NCBI GenBank assembly: GCA_050744245.1 | Contig: JBOGGX010000227.1 | Span: 1-30,434, forward strand | DNA from: JBOGGX01 sp050744245 | GTDB lineage: Bacteria; Actinomycetota; Acidimicrobiia; Acidimicrobiales; JBOGGX01 | DNA: 30,434 bases | Direction: 5' to 3' | In this document: one piece after another, positions 1 to 8,187 of the stretch | How positions within the stretch are numbered: position 1 is the first letter of the stretch | Layout: the number at the start of each line of letters is the position of its first letter | Notes under the pieces: generated by a model | Told to the model about the DNA's origin: nothing | What the model saw: only the letters and a program-made list of their open reading frames with translations | Databases searched by the model: none | Translations under genes and position numbers: made by a program

Positions 1-959
1 AGCGCCTCCCGTAGCGGCGAGAACCACAGCCCGTCATACACCAACTCGGCGTAGCGGGACTCGAGCCGCTGCTTCTCGCGCGCGAGGTCGCGCTCGAGCG
101 TTATCGATTCGAGGTCGTGGTGGGCCAGGACGAGCGCCAGGCTGGCCGGGCACTCGTAGGTCTCGCGGCTCTTGATGCCGACCCTCCGGTTCTCGACCAT
201 GTCGATGCGACCCCAGCCGTACGACCCGACGACGGCGCCGACGGTGGCGATCAGCTCGACCAGCCCGAGCGGCTCGCCGCCGAGCGCCACCGGCACCCCA
301 CGGTCGAAGCCGACCACCAGGTCGCGGGGCTCGGTCGCGGTCGGTGCGGTCAGCGACCACACGGTCGTGGGGGGCAGGGCCCACGGGTCCTCCATCTCGC
401 CGCACTCGATGGCCCGGCCCCAGAGGTTGTCGTCGATCGAGTACACCTTCTCCTTGGTCGCGGTGATCGGGATGCCGTGCTCGTAGGCGTAGAGAATGGC
501 GTCCTCGCGGGTCATGCCCCACGTGCGCACCGGGGCGACGATGTCGAGGTCGGGGGCCAAGGCCCTGGTCGAGACCTCGAAGCGGACCTGATCGTTGCCC
601 TTGCCCGTGCAGCCGTGGGCCACGGCATCGGCGTCGTAGGTCCTGGCCGCCTCGACCAGGTGCCTGACGATGACCGGCCGGGACAGCGCCGACACCAGCG
701 GGTACCGGCCCTCGTACAGGGCGTTGGCCAGCAGCGCCGGCACGCAGTAGTCGCGAGCGAACTCCTCGCGGGCGTCGACGACGACGGCATCGGTGGCCCC
801 GGCGGCCAGCGCCCTCCGCCGCACGGCATCGAAGTCGCCGCCCTGGCCGACGTCGCAGGCGACCGCGATCACCTCGGCGTCGAGCTCCTCGATCATCCAG
901 CGGACGGCGACCGACGTGTCGAGGCCGCCGCTGTAGGCGAGCACCACCCGCTGCTTCAT
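1..959 (-). CDS. argG: Argininosuccinate synthase (3' end cut by window edge)
   Basis: Joins citrulline and aspartate using ATP to make argininosuccinate, the penultimate step of arginine synthesis, in the cytosol. The frame is open from the ATG at 959 to the window edge, giving about 319 of the roughly 400 residues usual for the family. The N-terminal P-loop AYSGGLDTS (residues 8-16) is the pyrophosphate-binding signature of the N-type ATP pyrophosphatases. The substrate motif HGCTGKGNDQVRFE follows near residue 115. The visible end, LVYDGLWFSPLREA, matches the normal C-terminal half of the family. The start is supported by AGGAG six bases upstream. It lies 30 bp after argR as the last visible gene of the arg operon; argH would be expected next, outside the window. 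The truncation is only the window boundary. Confidence 0.97.
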   Translation of the reverse strand, partial: MKQRVVLAYSGGLDTSVAVRWMIEELDAEVIAVACDVGQGGDFDAVRRRALAAGATDAVVVDAREEFARDYCVPALLANALYEGRYPLVSALSRPVIVRHLVEAARTYDADAVAHGCTGKGNDQVRFEVSTRALAPDLDIVAPVRTWGMTREDAILYAYEHGIPITATKEKVYSIDDNLWGRAIECGEMEDPWALPPTTVWSLTAPTATEPRDLVVGFDRGVPVALGGEPLGLVELIATVGAVVGSYGWGRIDMVENRRVGIKSRETYECPASLALVLAHHDLESITLERDLAREKQRLESRYAELVYDGLWFSPLREA

Positions 960-989
960 CGTGAACTCCTCATGTCACGCCGTCCGTGT

Positions 990-1478
990 TCACAGCCCGG
1001 CCAGCTCGCCCAGTCGCCGGGCCACCCTGGCCCCGCCGACCTTCTCCTCGGCCACCACGAGCACGGTGTCGTCGCCGGCGACCGTCCCCAGCACGCCGGC
1101 GACCGTACCCCGGTCGATGGCCGAGCCGACGACGTGGGCCGACCCGGGCGGCGTGCGCAGCACGACCAGGTTGACCGAGTGGCTGACCTCGACCACCCAG
1201 TCGGACATCACCCGCCGCAGATGGTCCTCCGGCGTGTGGTGGTCCCGTGGGAGCTCGGGAATGGCGTACACGCTCTCCCCGCCGAGCGTTCGGATCTTGA
1301 TCGCCCCGAGCTCCTCGAGATCACGGGAGACGGTGGCCTGGGTGGCGATCACCCCGTCGGCGGCCAGCAGCTCGACCAGCCGGGTCTGGCTGCTGATCGG
1401 CTGCTGCTCGAGGAACCGGGCGATCCGGTGCTGGCGCTGGTGCTTGGCCAGGCGCGTGGTCTGGGCCGGGCGGGTCAT
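990..1478 (-). CDS. argR: Arginine repressor ArgR
   Basis: Arginine-dependent DNA-binding repressor that controls arginine synthesis by binding ARG boxes. The protein has 162 residues, normal for the family. An N-terminal winged helix-turn-helix carries the recognition segment TQATVSRDL (residues 46-54). A C-terminal oligomerisation and arginine-binding domain carries GTVAGDDT (131-138), the conserved GTIAGDDT-type motif with the two Asp residues that contact arginine. The ATG at 1478 overlaps the argF stop by four bases, so translation is probably coupled. Because it is encoded inside the operon whose promoter carries tandem ARG boxes (6750-6787), it is very likely autoregulated. Confidence 0.97.
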   Translation of the reverse strand: MTRPAQTTRLAKHQRQHRIARFLEQQPISSQTRLVELLAADGVIATQATVSRDLEELGAIKIRTLGGESVYAIPELPRDHHTPEDHLRRVMSDWVVEVSHSVNLVVLRTPPGSAHVVGSAIDRGTVAGVLGTVAGDDTVLVVAEEKVGGARVARRLGELAGL

Positions 1479-2413
1479 GGTGTGGCGGCCTGCCCGTTGA
1501 CCTCGACCAGCCACCACAGCAGCCCCCGGAAGGCGGCCAGCCGGTTGTGGGCCTGGGGGAACACCAGGCTTTGGGGACCGTCGACGACCGAGGCGGCCAC
1601 CTCCTCGCCCCGATGGGCCGGGAGGCAGTGCAGGAAGACCGCGTCCGGGCCGGCGGCGGACATGACCGCGTCGTCGACCTGGTAGCCGGCGAAGGCGTCG
1701 TGGCGCGTCGCGTCCTCGAGCTCGAAGCCCATCGAGGTCCACACGTCGGTGTACACGACGTCGGCGCCGTCGGCCGCCGTGATGGGGTCGTCGCCGGCGT
1801 CGACCGGGCCGCCGCGCGAGCGCAGGTAGTCGAGCTCGGCCGGTCCCGGCCCGTACCCGGCGGGGGCGGCGACGCGCAGGCCGACGCCGACCATGGCCGC
1901 GCCTCGGGCCAGCGACCGCACCGTGTTGTTGTAGTCGCCGACCCAGCAGATCGTTCGATCATCGAAGGATCCGAAGTGTTGGCGAATGGTGAGGAGGTCG
2001 GCCAGCGCCTGGCACGGGTGAGCGGTGTCGGAGAGGAGGTTGACGATCGGGAGGGCGTCGGTCGCCGCCAGCTGGACGAGGTGGCCGTGGTCGAAGACCC
2101 TGGCGCCGAGGACGGCGTGGTAGCCGGCCAGGACTCGGGCGATGTCGGCCATGGGCTCTCTGGCATCGGGCGACACCTCCTGGCCGAAGAAGGTCAGGGG
2201 ATGTCCGCCGAGCTGGACCACGGCCCCCTCGCACGAGTGCCGGGTCCGCAGCGACGGCTTCTGGAAGAGCAGGCCGACGCTCCGGCCCGCGAGCACGGCG
2301 GGCGGGTCGGCCGCCTCGGCCCGGTCGATGACGGTGAGCAGCTCGTCCGGGGCCAGGTCGTCGACGTCGAGGAAGTGCCTGAGCGCCCCGTCTTCGTGGC
2401 TCGGCCCCCTCAT
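1475..2413 (-). CDS. argF: Ornithine carbamoyltransferase
   Basis: Transfers the carbamoyl group from carbamoyl phosphate to ornithine, making citrulline. The protein has 312 residues, the usual size. The carbamoyl-phosphate loop reads SLRTR (54-58; STRTR in many relatives), followed by HPCQ (132-135). The ornithine-binding HCLPAHRG (262-269) separates it from aspartate carbamoyltransferase. The ATG at 2413 has GAGGGG eight bases upstream. Unlike the other arg junctions, which overlap or nearly touch, argF is separated from argD by 85 bp. That gap holds a hairpin repeat (2428-2478), so readthrough or processing there could set argF levels. It overlaps argR by four bases. Confidence 0.97.
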   Translation of the reverse strand: MRGPSHEDGALRHFLDVDDLAPDELLTVIDRAEAADPPAVLAGRSVGLLFQKPSLRTRHSCEGAVVQLGGHPLTFFGQEVSPDAREPMADIARVLAGYHAVLGARVFDHGHLVQLAATDALPIVNLLSDTAHPCQALADLLTIRQHFGSFDDRTICWVGDYNNTVRSLARGAAMVGVGLRVAAPAGYGPGPAELDYLRSRGGPVDAGDDPITAADGADVVYTDVWTSMGFELEDATRHDAFAGYQVDDAVMSAAGPDAVFLHCLPAHRGEEVAASVVDGPQSLVFPQAHNRLAAFRGLLWWLVEVNGQAATP

Positions 2414-2427
2414 CGCCGCGGCCCCTC

Positions 2428-2478
2428 GAACCGGCGGTGGCTGGTTCCCAAGAATGGGAACAATCCACCGAACATTCG
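2428..2478 (-). repeat. Dispersed hairpin repeat, copy B (argD-argF gap)
   Basis: Read on the minus strand this begins with the palindrome CGAATGTTCG and then forms an imperfect hairpin. The inner stem is GTTCCC (2444-2449) with GGGAAC (2456-2461), and the outer stem is GTGG with CCAC. It ends CCACCGCCGGTTC. It aligns with 14403-14452 over 50 positions with about 42 identities and one gap. It sits in the transcribed argD-argF intercistronic region, sense to the operon. It is probably a REP-like mobile hairpin that may act as an attenuator or mRNA stabiliser; the function is unknown. Confidence 0.75.
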
Positions 2479-2498
2479 GCGTTTGGGTTCCGGCTCGG

Positions 2499-3647
2499 TC
2501 ACGCCAGCACCTCCTTGAGGATGGCGACGGCCTGGTCGATCTCGTCGTCGGACACGGTGAGCGGCGGGGCCAGCCGGAGGGCGGTGGCCGTCACCGGGTT
2601 GACGACCAGGCCGGCCGCCAACGCGTCGTTCGCCGCCTGCCTGGCGTCGAGCCCGGGCGCCAGTTCGGCCGCGAGCAGAAGGCCGAGGCCGCGCACCGAG
2701 ACCACGCCGGGCAGGGCGGCGAGCCCGGCGGCCAGCCGCTCCCCCGCGGCCGCGGCTCGCACCGGCGCGTCGATGCGTTCAAGCTCGGCCAGGACGGCCT
2801 CGGCTGCGGCGGTGGCCAGCGGCTGACCGCCGAAGGTCGTGGCGTGGTCGCCCGGCTGGAACGCCCCCGCGACCTCGGCCCGGGCCCAGCAGGCACCGAT
2901 CGGCACGCCGTTGCCGAGGGCCTTGGCGACGGTGACGACGTCGGGGGAGATCCCTGCGTGCTGGAAGCCGAACCACCGCCCGGTGCGGCCCAGACCGGTC
3001 TGGACCTCGTCCACCATGAACAGCACGCCGGCGTCGTCGCTCAGCCGGCGGACCCCGGCCAGGTACCCGGCCGACGCCGGGCGGACCCCGCCCTCGCCCT
3101 GCACCGGTTCGAGCAGCACCGCGGCCACGTCGGGTGCCGCGACCGCCTGCGTCAGCGAGGCCAGGTCGTCCCACGGCACATGGCGGAAGCCGGCCGGCAG
3201 CGGCTGGAACGGCGCGTGCTTGGCCGGCTGACCGGTGGCGTGCAGGGTGGCCAGGGTCCGGCCGTGGAACGACCCGTCCGCGCTGACCACGACAAACCGG
3301 CCGGAGTCGACCCCCGCCCACCTGCGGGCCAGCTTGATGGCGCACTCGTTGGCCTCGGCCCCCGAGTTGCAGAAGAACACCCGGCCGCCGCCACCGAGCA
3401 GCCGGTCGAGGACGGCGGCGACCCGCGGCCCTGGTTCGGTCCCGAACAGGTTCGACACGTGGACCAGGGTGCGGGCCTGGCGATCGATGGCGTCGGCCAC
3501 CGCCGGGTTGGCGTGCCCGAGGGAGCACACGGCCAGCCCGGCCAGGAAGTCGAGGTACACCCGCCCGTCGGCGTCCCACAGCCGGGTGCCGTCGCCCCGG
3601 ACGAACGTGACCCGCTGCTCCGGATAGGTGTTCATCAACGAGGTCAT
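2499..3647 (-). CDS. argD: Acetylornithine aminotransferase
   Basis: PLP-dependent class III aminotransferase that converts N-acetylglutamate semialdehyde and glutamate to N-acetylornithine. The protein has 382 residues, normal for ArgD. NSGAEAN (94-100) binds the PLP phosphate, FMVDEVQTGLGRTG (210-223) contains the Asp that contacts the pyridine nitrogen, and AKALGNG (241-247) contains the Schiff-base lysine K242. A role as ornithine or GABA aminotransferase is possible for the fold, but its place between argB and argF fixes the assignment. Its ATG overlaps the argB stop by four bases. It is followed by the 85-bp gap with the hairpin repeat. Confidence 0.96.
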   Translation of the reverse strand: MTSLMNTYPEQRVTFVRGDGTRLWDADGRVYLDFLAGLAVCSLGHANPAVADAIDRQARTLVHVSNLFGTEPGPRVAAVLDRLLGGGGRVFFCNSGAEANECAIKLARRWAGVDSGRFVVVSADGSFHGRTLATLHATGQPAKHAPFQPLPAGFRHVPWDDLASLTQAVAAPDVAAVLLEPVQGEGGVRPASAGYLAGVRRLSDDAGVLFMVDEVQTGLGRTGRWFGFQHAGISPDVVTVAKALGNGVPIGACWARAEVAGAFQPGDHATTFGGQPLATAAAEAVLAELERIDAPVRAAAAGERLAAGLAALPGVVSVRGLGLLLAAELAPGLDARQAANDALAAGLVVNPVTATALRLAPPLTVSDDEIDQAVAILKEVLA

Positions 3648-4522
3648 GGCGGCCCGTCCGTTCCCGAGCGGATCATGGTGCCGACGCCGGCGTCGGTGAA
3701 CAGCTCGAGCAGCACCGCGTGGGTCACCCGACCGTCGAGGATGTGGGCCGAGCCGACGCCGTGCTCGACCGCGTGCAAACAGGCCGCGCTCTTCGGGATC
3801 ATGCCGCCCGAGATCGACCCGTCCGCCATCAGGCGACGCACGTCGGCGGCGGTCAACTCGGCCAGCAGGCTAGCCGGGTCGGCCGGGTCGCCCAACAGGC
3901 CGGTGACATCGGTCAGGTAGAGCACCTTCTCGGCCGCCAGCGCCTCGGCCACGGCGCCGGCCACGGTGTCGGCGTTGATGTTGTAGGCCTGCCCCGACCC
4001 GTCGGTGCCGATGGTCGAGACCACTGGGATCAGCTCCTCGGCCAGCAGCCGGACGAGGATCGCCGGGTTGATCGTCTCGACGTCGCCGACGAAACCGAGC
4101 TCCGGGCTGCGGGCGCTGGCCAGGATGAGCCCGGCGTCCTCGCCGGACAACCCGACCGCGATCGGGCCGTGCTGGTTGATCGCGGCGACGATGTCGCGGC
4201 TGACCTTGCCCACAAGAACCATGCGGGCCACGTCGAGGCTCTCGGCGTCGGTGACCCTGAGCCCGTCGTGGAACCGCGGCTCCATGCCCAGACGGCGCAT
4301 GAGCTCGCTGATCTGGGGCCCTCCGCCGTGGACGACCACCGGCCTGATCCCCACGGCCCGCATGAGCACGATGTCGTCGGCGAAGGACCGGGCCAGGTCT
4401 GGATCGGTCATGGCGTGACCGCCGTACTTGACCACCACCGTGGTGCCCCTGAACCGGTGGATGTACGGGAGGGCCTCGACGAGCACTGCGGCCCGGTCCG
4501 CCGCCTCGACCACGGCCGTCAC
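3644..4522 (-). CDS. argB: Acetylglutamate kinase
   Basis: Phosphorylates N-acetylglutamate, the usual point of arginine feedback in bacteria with an ArgJ cycle. The 292-residue amino-acid-kinase fold shows VKYGGHAM near the N-terminus, VVHGGGPQIS for the acetylglutamate pocket, YNINAD in the middle and SGGMIPK with the catalytic lysine near the C-terminus. I chose the GTG at 4522, which starts one base after the argJ stop and has a GGGGA about nine bases upstream. The frame stays open further upstream, but that would run into argJ. It carries the N-terminal helix before the kinase core that arginine-inhibited hexameric enzymes use; actual inhibition is inferred. Confidence 0.96.
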   Translation of the reverse strand: MTAVVEAADRAAVLVEALPYIHRFRGTTVVVKYGGHAMTDPDLARSFADDIVLMRAVGIRPVVVHGGGPQISELMRRLGMEPRFHDGLRVTDAESLDVARMVLVGKVSRDIVAAINQHGPIAVGLSGEDAGLILASARSPELGFVGDVETINPAILVRLLAEELIPVVSTIGTDGSGQAYNINADTVAGAVAEALAAEKVLYLTDVTGLLGDPADPASLLAELTAADVRRLMADGSISGGMIPKSAACLHAVEHGVGSAHILDGRVTHAVLLELFTDAGVGTMIRSGTDGPP

Positions 4523-4523
4523 G

Positions 4524-5693
4524 TCAGGACGTCCCCATGTTCTCGTCGATGTAGGCATGGCTGAGATCGGTGGTGAGGATGCCGGCCGTGCCACGCCCCA
4601 GCCCGAGGTCGGCCGTGATCTCGAGGTGGCGGCCGGCCAGATGGACCCGCACGGCCGCCACGTCGTGGGCGTGGGCCTGGCCCCGTTGGGCCACCACCAC
4701 GCCGCCGTACGCGATCGAGACCCGGTCGGGGTCGAACTCGACCCCGCTCGATCCGAGATCGCTGGCGATGCGGCCCCAGTACGGATCCTCGCCGTACCAG
4801 GAGCACTTGACGAGCAGGCTGTCGGCCACGGCCCGGGCGGCCCGGTGGGCCTCGTCGTCGCTGGCGGCCCCGGTGACGACGAGCCTGACCACCTTGGTCG
4901 CGCCCTCGGCGTCGTCGGCCAGCCGGGCGACCAGGTCGGCGCAGGTCCCGGTGACCGCCGCCATCAGTTCGGCCTCCGACGCCGGCCCGGCCCGGCCGCT
5001 GGCCAGGAGGATCACCGTGTCGTTGGTCGACGTGCAGCCGTCGACGGTGAACCGGTTGAACGTCTCGGCCGCCGCCCCGGCCAGGACGCGCCGCAGGGTG
5101 GCCGGATCGGCGGCGGCGTCGGTGGTGAGGACGGCGAGCATGGTGGCCAGGTTGGGCGCCAACATGCCCGCGCCCTTGGCCATTCCGCCCACGATGAAGC
5201 CGGGGCCGCCGACCGCGGCCTCCTTGCGGTGGGTGTCGGTGGTGCGGATGGCCTCGGCCGCGTCTGCGCCGGCCTCGACGCCGTCGCCCAGCTCGGCCGC
5301 CACCTTGGGGATGCCGGTTTCGATCGTGGCCATGGGCAACGGGATGCCGATGAGCCCGGTCGAGCAGACGAGCACCTCGGTCGGGGCGCAGCCGAGCTCG
5401 GCCGCCAGCAGCTCGCACATGCTGGACGCGTCGGCCAGCCCCCGGGCCCCCGTCGCCGCGTTGGCGTTGCCGCTGTTGACGACGACGGCGGCCGCCCGCC
5501 CGCTCGTGGTCAGCAGATGCCGTCGCGAAACGACCACGGGCGCGGCGGTCATCTGGTTGGTGGTGAACACCGCCGCCGCCGACGCCGGGCGCCGGTCGGC
5601 GGTGGCCACCACGGCCAGGTCGGGGATGCCGTCGGGTTTGATGCCGCAGGCCACGCCGGCGGCGTGGAAGCCCTCGGCCGCGGTCACGCTCAT
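4524..5693 (-). CDS. argJ: Glutamate N-acetyltransferase / amino-acid acetyltransferase
   Basis: Moves the acetyl group from N-acetylornithine to glutamate, recycling it within the pathway. Some family members also acetylate glutamate from acetyl-CoA. The 389-residue precursor is of normal length and has the self-cleavage site NLATML, in which T184 would become the N-terminal nucleophile of the beta chain. KGAGM just before it, and the C-terminal HAYIDENMGTS (Asn close to the end), are family hallmarks. The ATG at 5693 overlaps the argC stop by four bases. Bifunctionality cannot be decided from sequence; absence of an argA/NAGS gene elsewhere in the genome would argue for it. Confidence 0.96.
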   Translation of the reverse strand: MSVTAAEGFHAAGVACGIKPDGIPDLAVVATADRRPASAAAVFTTNQMTAAPVVVSRRHLLTTSGRAAAVVVNSGNANAATGARGLADASSMCELLAAELGCAPTEVLVCSTGLIGIPLPMATIETGIPKVAAELGDGVEAGADAAEAIRTTDTHRKEAAVGGPGFIVGGMAKGAGMLAPNLATMLAVLTTDAAADPATLRRVLAGAAAETFNRFTVDGCTSTNDTVILLASGRAGPASEAELMAAVTGTCADLVARLADDAEGATKVVRLVVTGAASDDEAHRAARAVADSLLVKCSWYGEDPYWGRIASDLGSSGVEFDPDRVSIAYGGVVVAQRGQAHAHDVAAVRVHLAGRHLEITADLGLGRGTAGILTTDLSHAYIDENMGTS

Positions 5694-6730
5694 GGGTACG
5701 TCCCTACGGCCGTGAGCCCGGTGGTCTCGTCGAGCCCGGCCATCAGGTTGGCGCACTGGAGCGCCTGGCCCGACGCGCCCTTCATGAGATTGTCGAGCGC
5801 GGCGATCGCCAGCACCCAGCCCGTGCGGGGGTCGAACCGCGCCGTCACCTGAGCCGCGTTCGACCCGAGCGTGGCCTTGGTCGACGGCGAACGCCCGGAG
5901 GCCACGACGAACGGCTCGCGGTCATACGCGTCGTGCAGCAGGTCGAGGAGCGTGTCGGTGGACGGGTTCGGGCCGGCGCCCGGGCGGGCGTAGCAGGTGG
6001 CCAGGATCCCGCGGTTCATCGGCGCCAGATGCGGGGTGAACAGGACCTGAACCGGTTCAGACGCGACCGCGCTGAGATTCTGCTCGATCTCAGGAGTGTG
6101 CCGGTGGTCGAGCAGGCCGTAGGCCGTGAAGTCCTCGTCGGCCGCGCAGAACGTTGTGTTCGGCCTGGCCGGGCGGCCCGCGCCCGAGACGCCGCTCGCC
6201 GCATCGACGATGATGCCGGCGGGCTCGATGGCGTCCGCGGCCAGCAACGGCGCCAGGGCCAGCGTCGCCGCGGTCACGTAGCACCCGGGGGCGGCGACCA
6301 GGCCGGCCTGCTTGACCTCGTCCCGGAACAGCTCGGGGAGCCCGTACACGGCGTCGGCCAGCAGGTCGGGACAGGCGTGAGGCTCTCCGTACCAGCGGGG
6401 GTAGAGGGCGGCGTCCCTGAGCCGGAAGTCGGCGGCCAGGTCGACGATCCAACGCACGCGATGGCGCAGCTCCGGAACGACCGCCTGGGAGGCACCGTGG
6501 GGCAGGCAGAGGAACGCGAGATCGACGCGGTCGAGCGCGGGATCGTCGAGCGTCGTGTAGCCCATCCCCGGATAGGCCGCGGCCAGGCTCGGATAGAGAC
6601 CGGCCACGGGGGTGCCGGCATGGGTGTCCGCCGTGGCCAGGGTGACTCGAAACTCGGGGTGGCCGGCCAGCAGCCGCATGAGCTCGGCGCCGGTGTACCC
6701 CGAGGCGCCGATGACCGCCACCGATGACAT
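5690..6730 (-). CDS. argC: N-acetyl-gamma-glutamyl-phosphate reductase
   Basis: NADPH-dependent reduction of N-acetylglutamyl phosphate to the semialdehyde. The protein has 346 residues. GASGYTG (8-14) is the Rossmann dinucleotide loop, PGCY holds the catalytic C150, and HLAPMNRGI holds the catalytic His. It is the first gene of the arg operon. The ATG at 6730 has no Shine-Dalgarno sequence, but a TAGGCT -10-like box ends seven bases before it, so the mRNA is probably leaderless. The upstream region carries tandem ARG boxes, so it should be repressed by ArgR with arginine. Confidence 0.97.
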   Translation of the reverse strand: MSSVAVIGASGYTGAELMRLLAGHPEFRVTLATADTHAGTPVAGLYPSLAAAYPGMGYTTLDDPALDRVDLAFLCLPHGASQAVVPELRHRVRWIVDLAADFRLRDAALYPRWYGEPHACPDLLADAVYGLPELFRDEVKQAGLVAAPGCYVTAATLALAPLLAADAIEPAGIIVDAASGVSGAGRPARPNTTFCAADEDFTAYGLLDHRHTPEIEQNLSAVASEPVQVLFTPHLAPMNRGILATCYARPGAGPNPSTDTLLDLLHDAYDREPFVVASGRSPSTKATLGSNAAQVTARFDPRTGWVLAIAALDNLMKGASGQALQCANLMAGLDETTGLTAVGTYP

Positions 6731-6737
6731 CCGGACG

Positions 6738-6766
6738 AGCCTAGGGCCTGCTGAATGTCTATGCAA
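6738..6766 (-). promoter_or_regulatory. Predicted argC promoter (leaderless)
   Basis: On the minus strand TTGCAT (6761-6766) and TAGGCT (6738-6743) are 17 bases apart and the -10 box ends seven bases before the argC ATG. Transcription would start at or next to the start codon. The -35 hexamer lies inside the proximal ARG box, so bound ArgR would block polymerase. The hexamers are only half-matches to the consensus, so this rests mainly on spacing and context. Confidence 0.5.
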
Positions 6767-6787
6767 CCGGCTGAATGGACTCTACCC
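6750..6787. promoter_or_regulatory. Tandem ARG boxes (ArgR operator)
   Basis: The ARG-box consensus is TGAAT, four A/T-rich bases, ATTCA. The plus strand shows TGAAT-gtct-ATGCA at 6752-6765 (nine of ten arm positions) and a weaker half-conserved TGAAT-ggac-TCTAC at 6772-6785. As 18-bp boxes they are separated by two bases, the usual tandem spacing for ArgR hexamers. They lie directly upstream of argC and overlap its predicted -35. The second box also overlaps the region just after the flippase stop. Confidence 0.7.
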
Positions 6788-6798
6788 GCACCCTGGAC

Positions 6799-8139
6799 TC
6801 AGGGCTCGACGACGACGTCGTGGAGCGCCTCGACCAGGCTGTCCTGGGTGACGACCGCACCGCTGCGGATCCGCTCCCACACCACCCAGGCCATGCCGGC
6901 GGCGGCGGCACCGGCCCCGGCGACCAGGCCGAACTCGGCCCTGAGGAACAGGTCGTAGCCGCTCATGGCCATGACCACCACGATGAACGTGACCACGCCG
7001 AGGAGCCACACGAACGCCTGGCGGGCGTGACCGTGGAGCGCGATCACGGCCTGGGCCATGGCCACGGTCAACATGTAGAGGGCGCTGCCCAGGGCCAGCA
7101 GCCCGAGGGTGCGCCGGTCGAGGTCGAACTCGGCCCCGAACAGCAGGCGCACCGCCCACGGACCGATGGTGAAGGCGGCGATGGTGCCCAGCCCGCCGAG
7201 GGCGATCACGACCAGCACCAGCCGGCGAAAACCCGTCTTGAACTCTTCGATGAGCCCGGAGCTGGCCAGGGCCGAAAGCTTGGGCAGCAGCGCGGCCTGC
7301 ACCGCGAGGAAGAGGAACAGCGGCACCCGGGCGACGATGAGACCGACCTGGAAGTCGCCGACGTCGGCCTCCTCGGCCGGGGCGGCCAGCAGCTGCACGG
7401 CGACGACGGGGATGTTCGGCAGCGTCTGGGCCAGGGCGGAGCCGAACAGCAGCCAGCCCAGCGCCGAGGACAGCTCGGACCAGGATGCGTCCGGGCCCGG
7501 CGTCACCAGGTTGGCCTGGCCCCTGAGGGCGATGGCGACGGCGATCATCGGCGCCACCCCGAGGATCACGCCGTAGGGGCCGGCCACCTTCACGCCGACC
7601 AGCGCCAACCCTACGCAGAGCAGAAGTCGCATGACGCCGTCGGCGCCGATGAGGATCGAGTAGGCGCGGAAACGGGTCAGGCCGGAGAAGCCGCCCCGGG
7701 CCAGGTGGGTCACGTAGAAGGCCAGATAGCCCAGCAGCAACCCGACGAGCAGGAGCCAGTCGCCGCTGAAGAGCTCGTCGACCATGAGCGGCCCGAGGGC
7801 GAGCGTGACCACGACCAGCCCGGCCACCAGGATCCCGCCCAGCACCGCGGCCTTCCTCAGCACCGGTCCGGTGCCCAATCCGCGGGCCCGCCGGGCGGCG
7901 ACGGCTCGGCTGACCTCCTGCTCGAGGGGCAGGAAGAACCCGGGGCCGGCCAGGAAGATCACCGCCCACAGCACCGACAGCGGTGCGTACTCGTTCTCGG
8001 GGCCGAGCACCCGGGCCGCGACCACGAGGAACCCGTAGGTGCACAGCCCGTTGACGAGCAGGCCGACGCCCACCGCCAGCGTGCCCTCGGGGAGAGGGTT
8101 GGCCCGGCGGCCCCGATTCAGCGCTTCACGTACGGACAC
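6799..8139 (-). CDS. Polysaccharide-type flippase, MOP superfamily membrane protein
   Basis: An integral membrane protein of 446 residues with about 12 hydrophobic segments spread evenly along its length, for example GTLAVGVGLLVNGLCTYGFL near the start and WLLLVGLLLGYLAFYVTHL near 130-150. A short basic cytoplasmic N-terminus comes first. Size, topology and Gly-rich helices fit Wzx/MurJ-like lipid-linked sugar flippases. It lacks enough recognisable motif to name the substrate. It starts with GTG at 8139, 48 bp after pheT and beyond a GC hairpin, so it may be a separate transcript. It ends just before the arg promoter. A role in cell-surface glycan export is inferred only from family. Confidence 0.8.
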   Translation of the reverse strand: MSVREALNRGRRANPLPEGTLAVGVGLLVNGLCTYGFLVVAARVLGPENEYAPLSVLWAVIFLAGPGFFLPLEQEVSRAVAARRARGLGTGPVLRKAAVLGGILVAGLVVVTLALGPLMVDELFSGDWLLLVGLLLGYLAFYVTHLARGGFSGLTRFRAYSILIGADGVMRLLLCVGLALVGVKVAGPYGVILGVAPMIAVAIALRGQANLVTPGPDASWSELSSALGWLLFGSALAQTLPNIPVVAVQLLAAPAEEADVGDFQVGLIVARVPLFLFLAVQAALLPKLSALASSGLIEEFKTGFRRLVLVVIALGGLGTIAAFTIGPWAVRLLFGAEFDLDRRTLGLLALGSALYMLTVAMAQAVIALHGHARQAFVWLLGVVTFIVVVMAMSGYDLFLRAEFGLVAGAGAAAAGMAWVVWERIRSGAVVTQDSLVEALHDVVVEP

Positions 8140-8161
8140 GGCGACCGATCGACGGTAGCCG

Positions 8162-8180
8162 CCCGGCGCCTCCCGCCGGG
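8162..8180 (-). terminator. GC hairpin downstream of pheT
   Basis: A perfect 7-bp stem, CCCGGCG (8162-8168) with CGCCGGG (8174-8180), has a five-base loop and lies seven bases past the pheT stop. No U-tract follows on the minus strand, as is common for actinobacterial terminators, so it may be a terminator or only a partial attenuator before the flippase gene. Confidence 0.5.
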
Positions 8181-8187
8181 GTCATGC

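Noticed and set aside
2469..2478. CGAATGTTCG as a LexA (SOS) box
   Set aside because: Actinobacterial LexA sites need CGAAC and GTTCG arms four bases apart. Here the palindrome is only ten bases with a two-base centre, and it occurs within the repeat in both copies.
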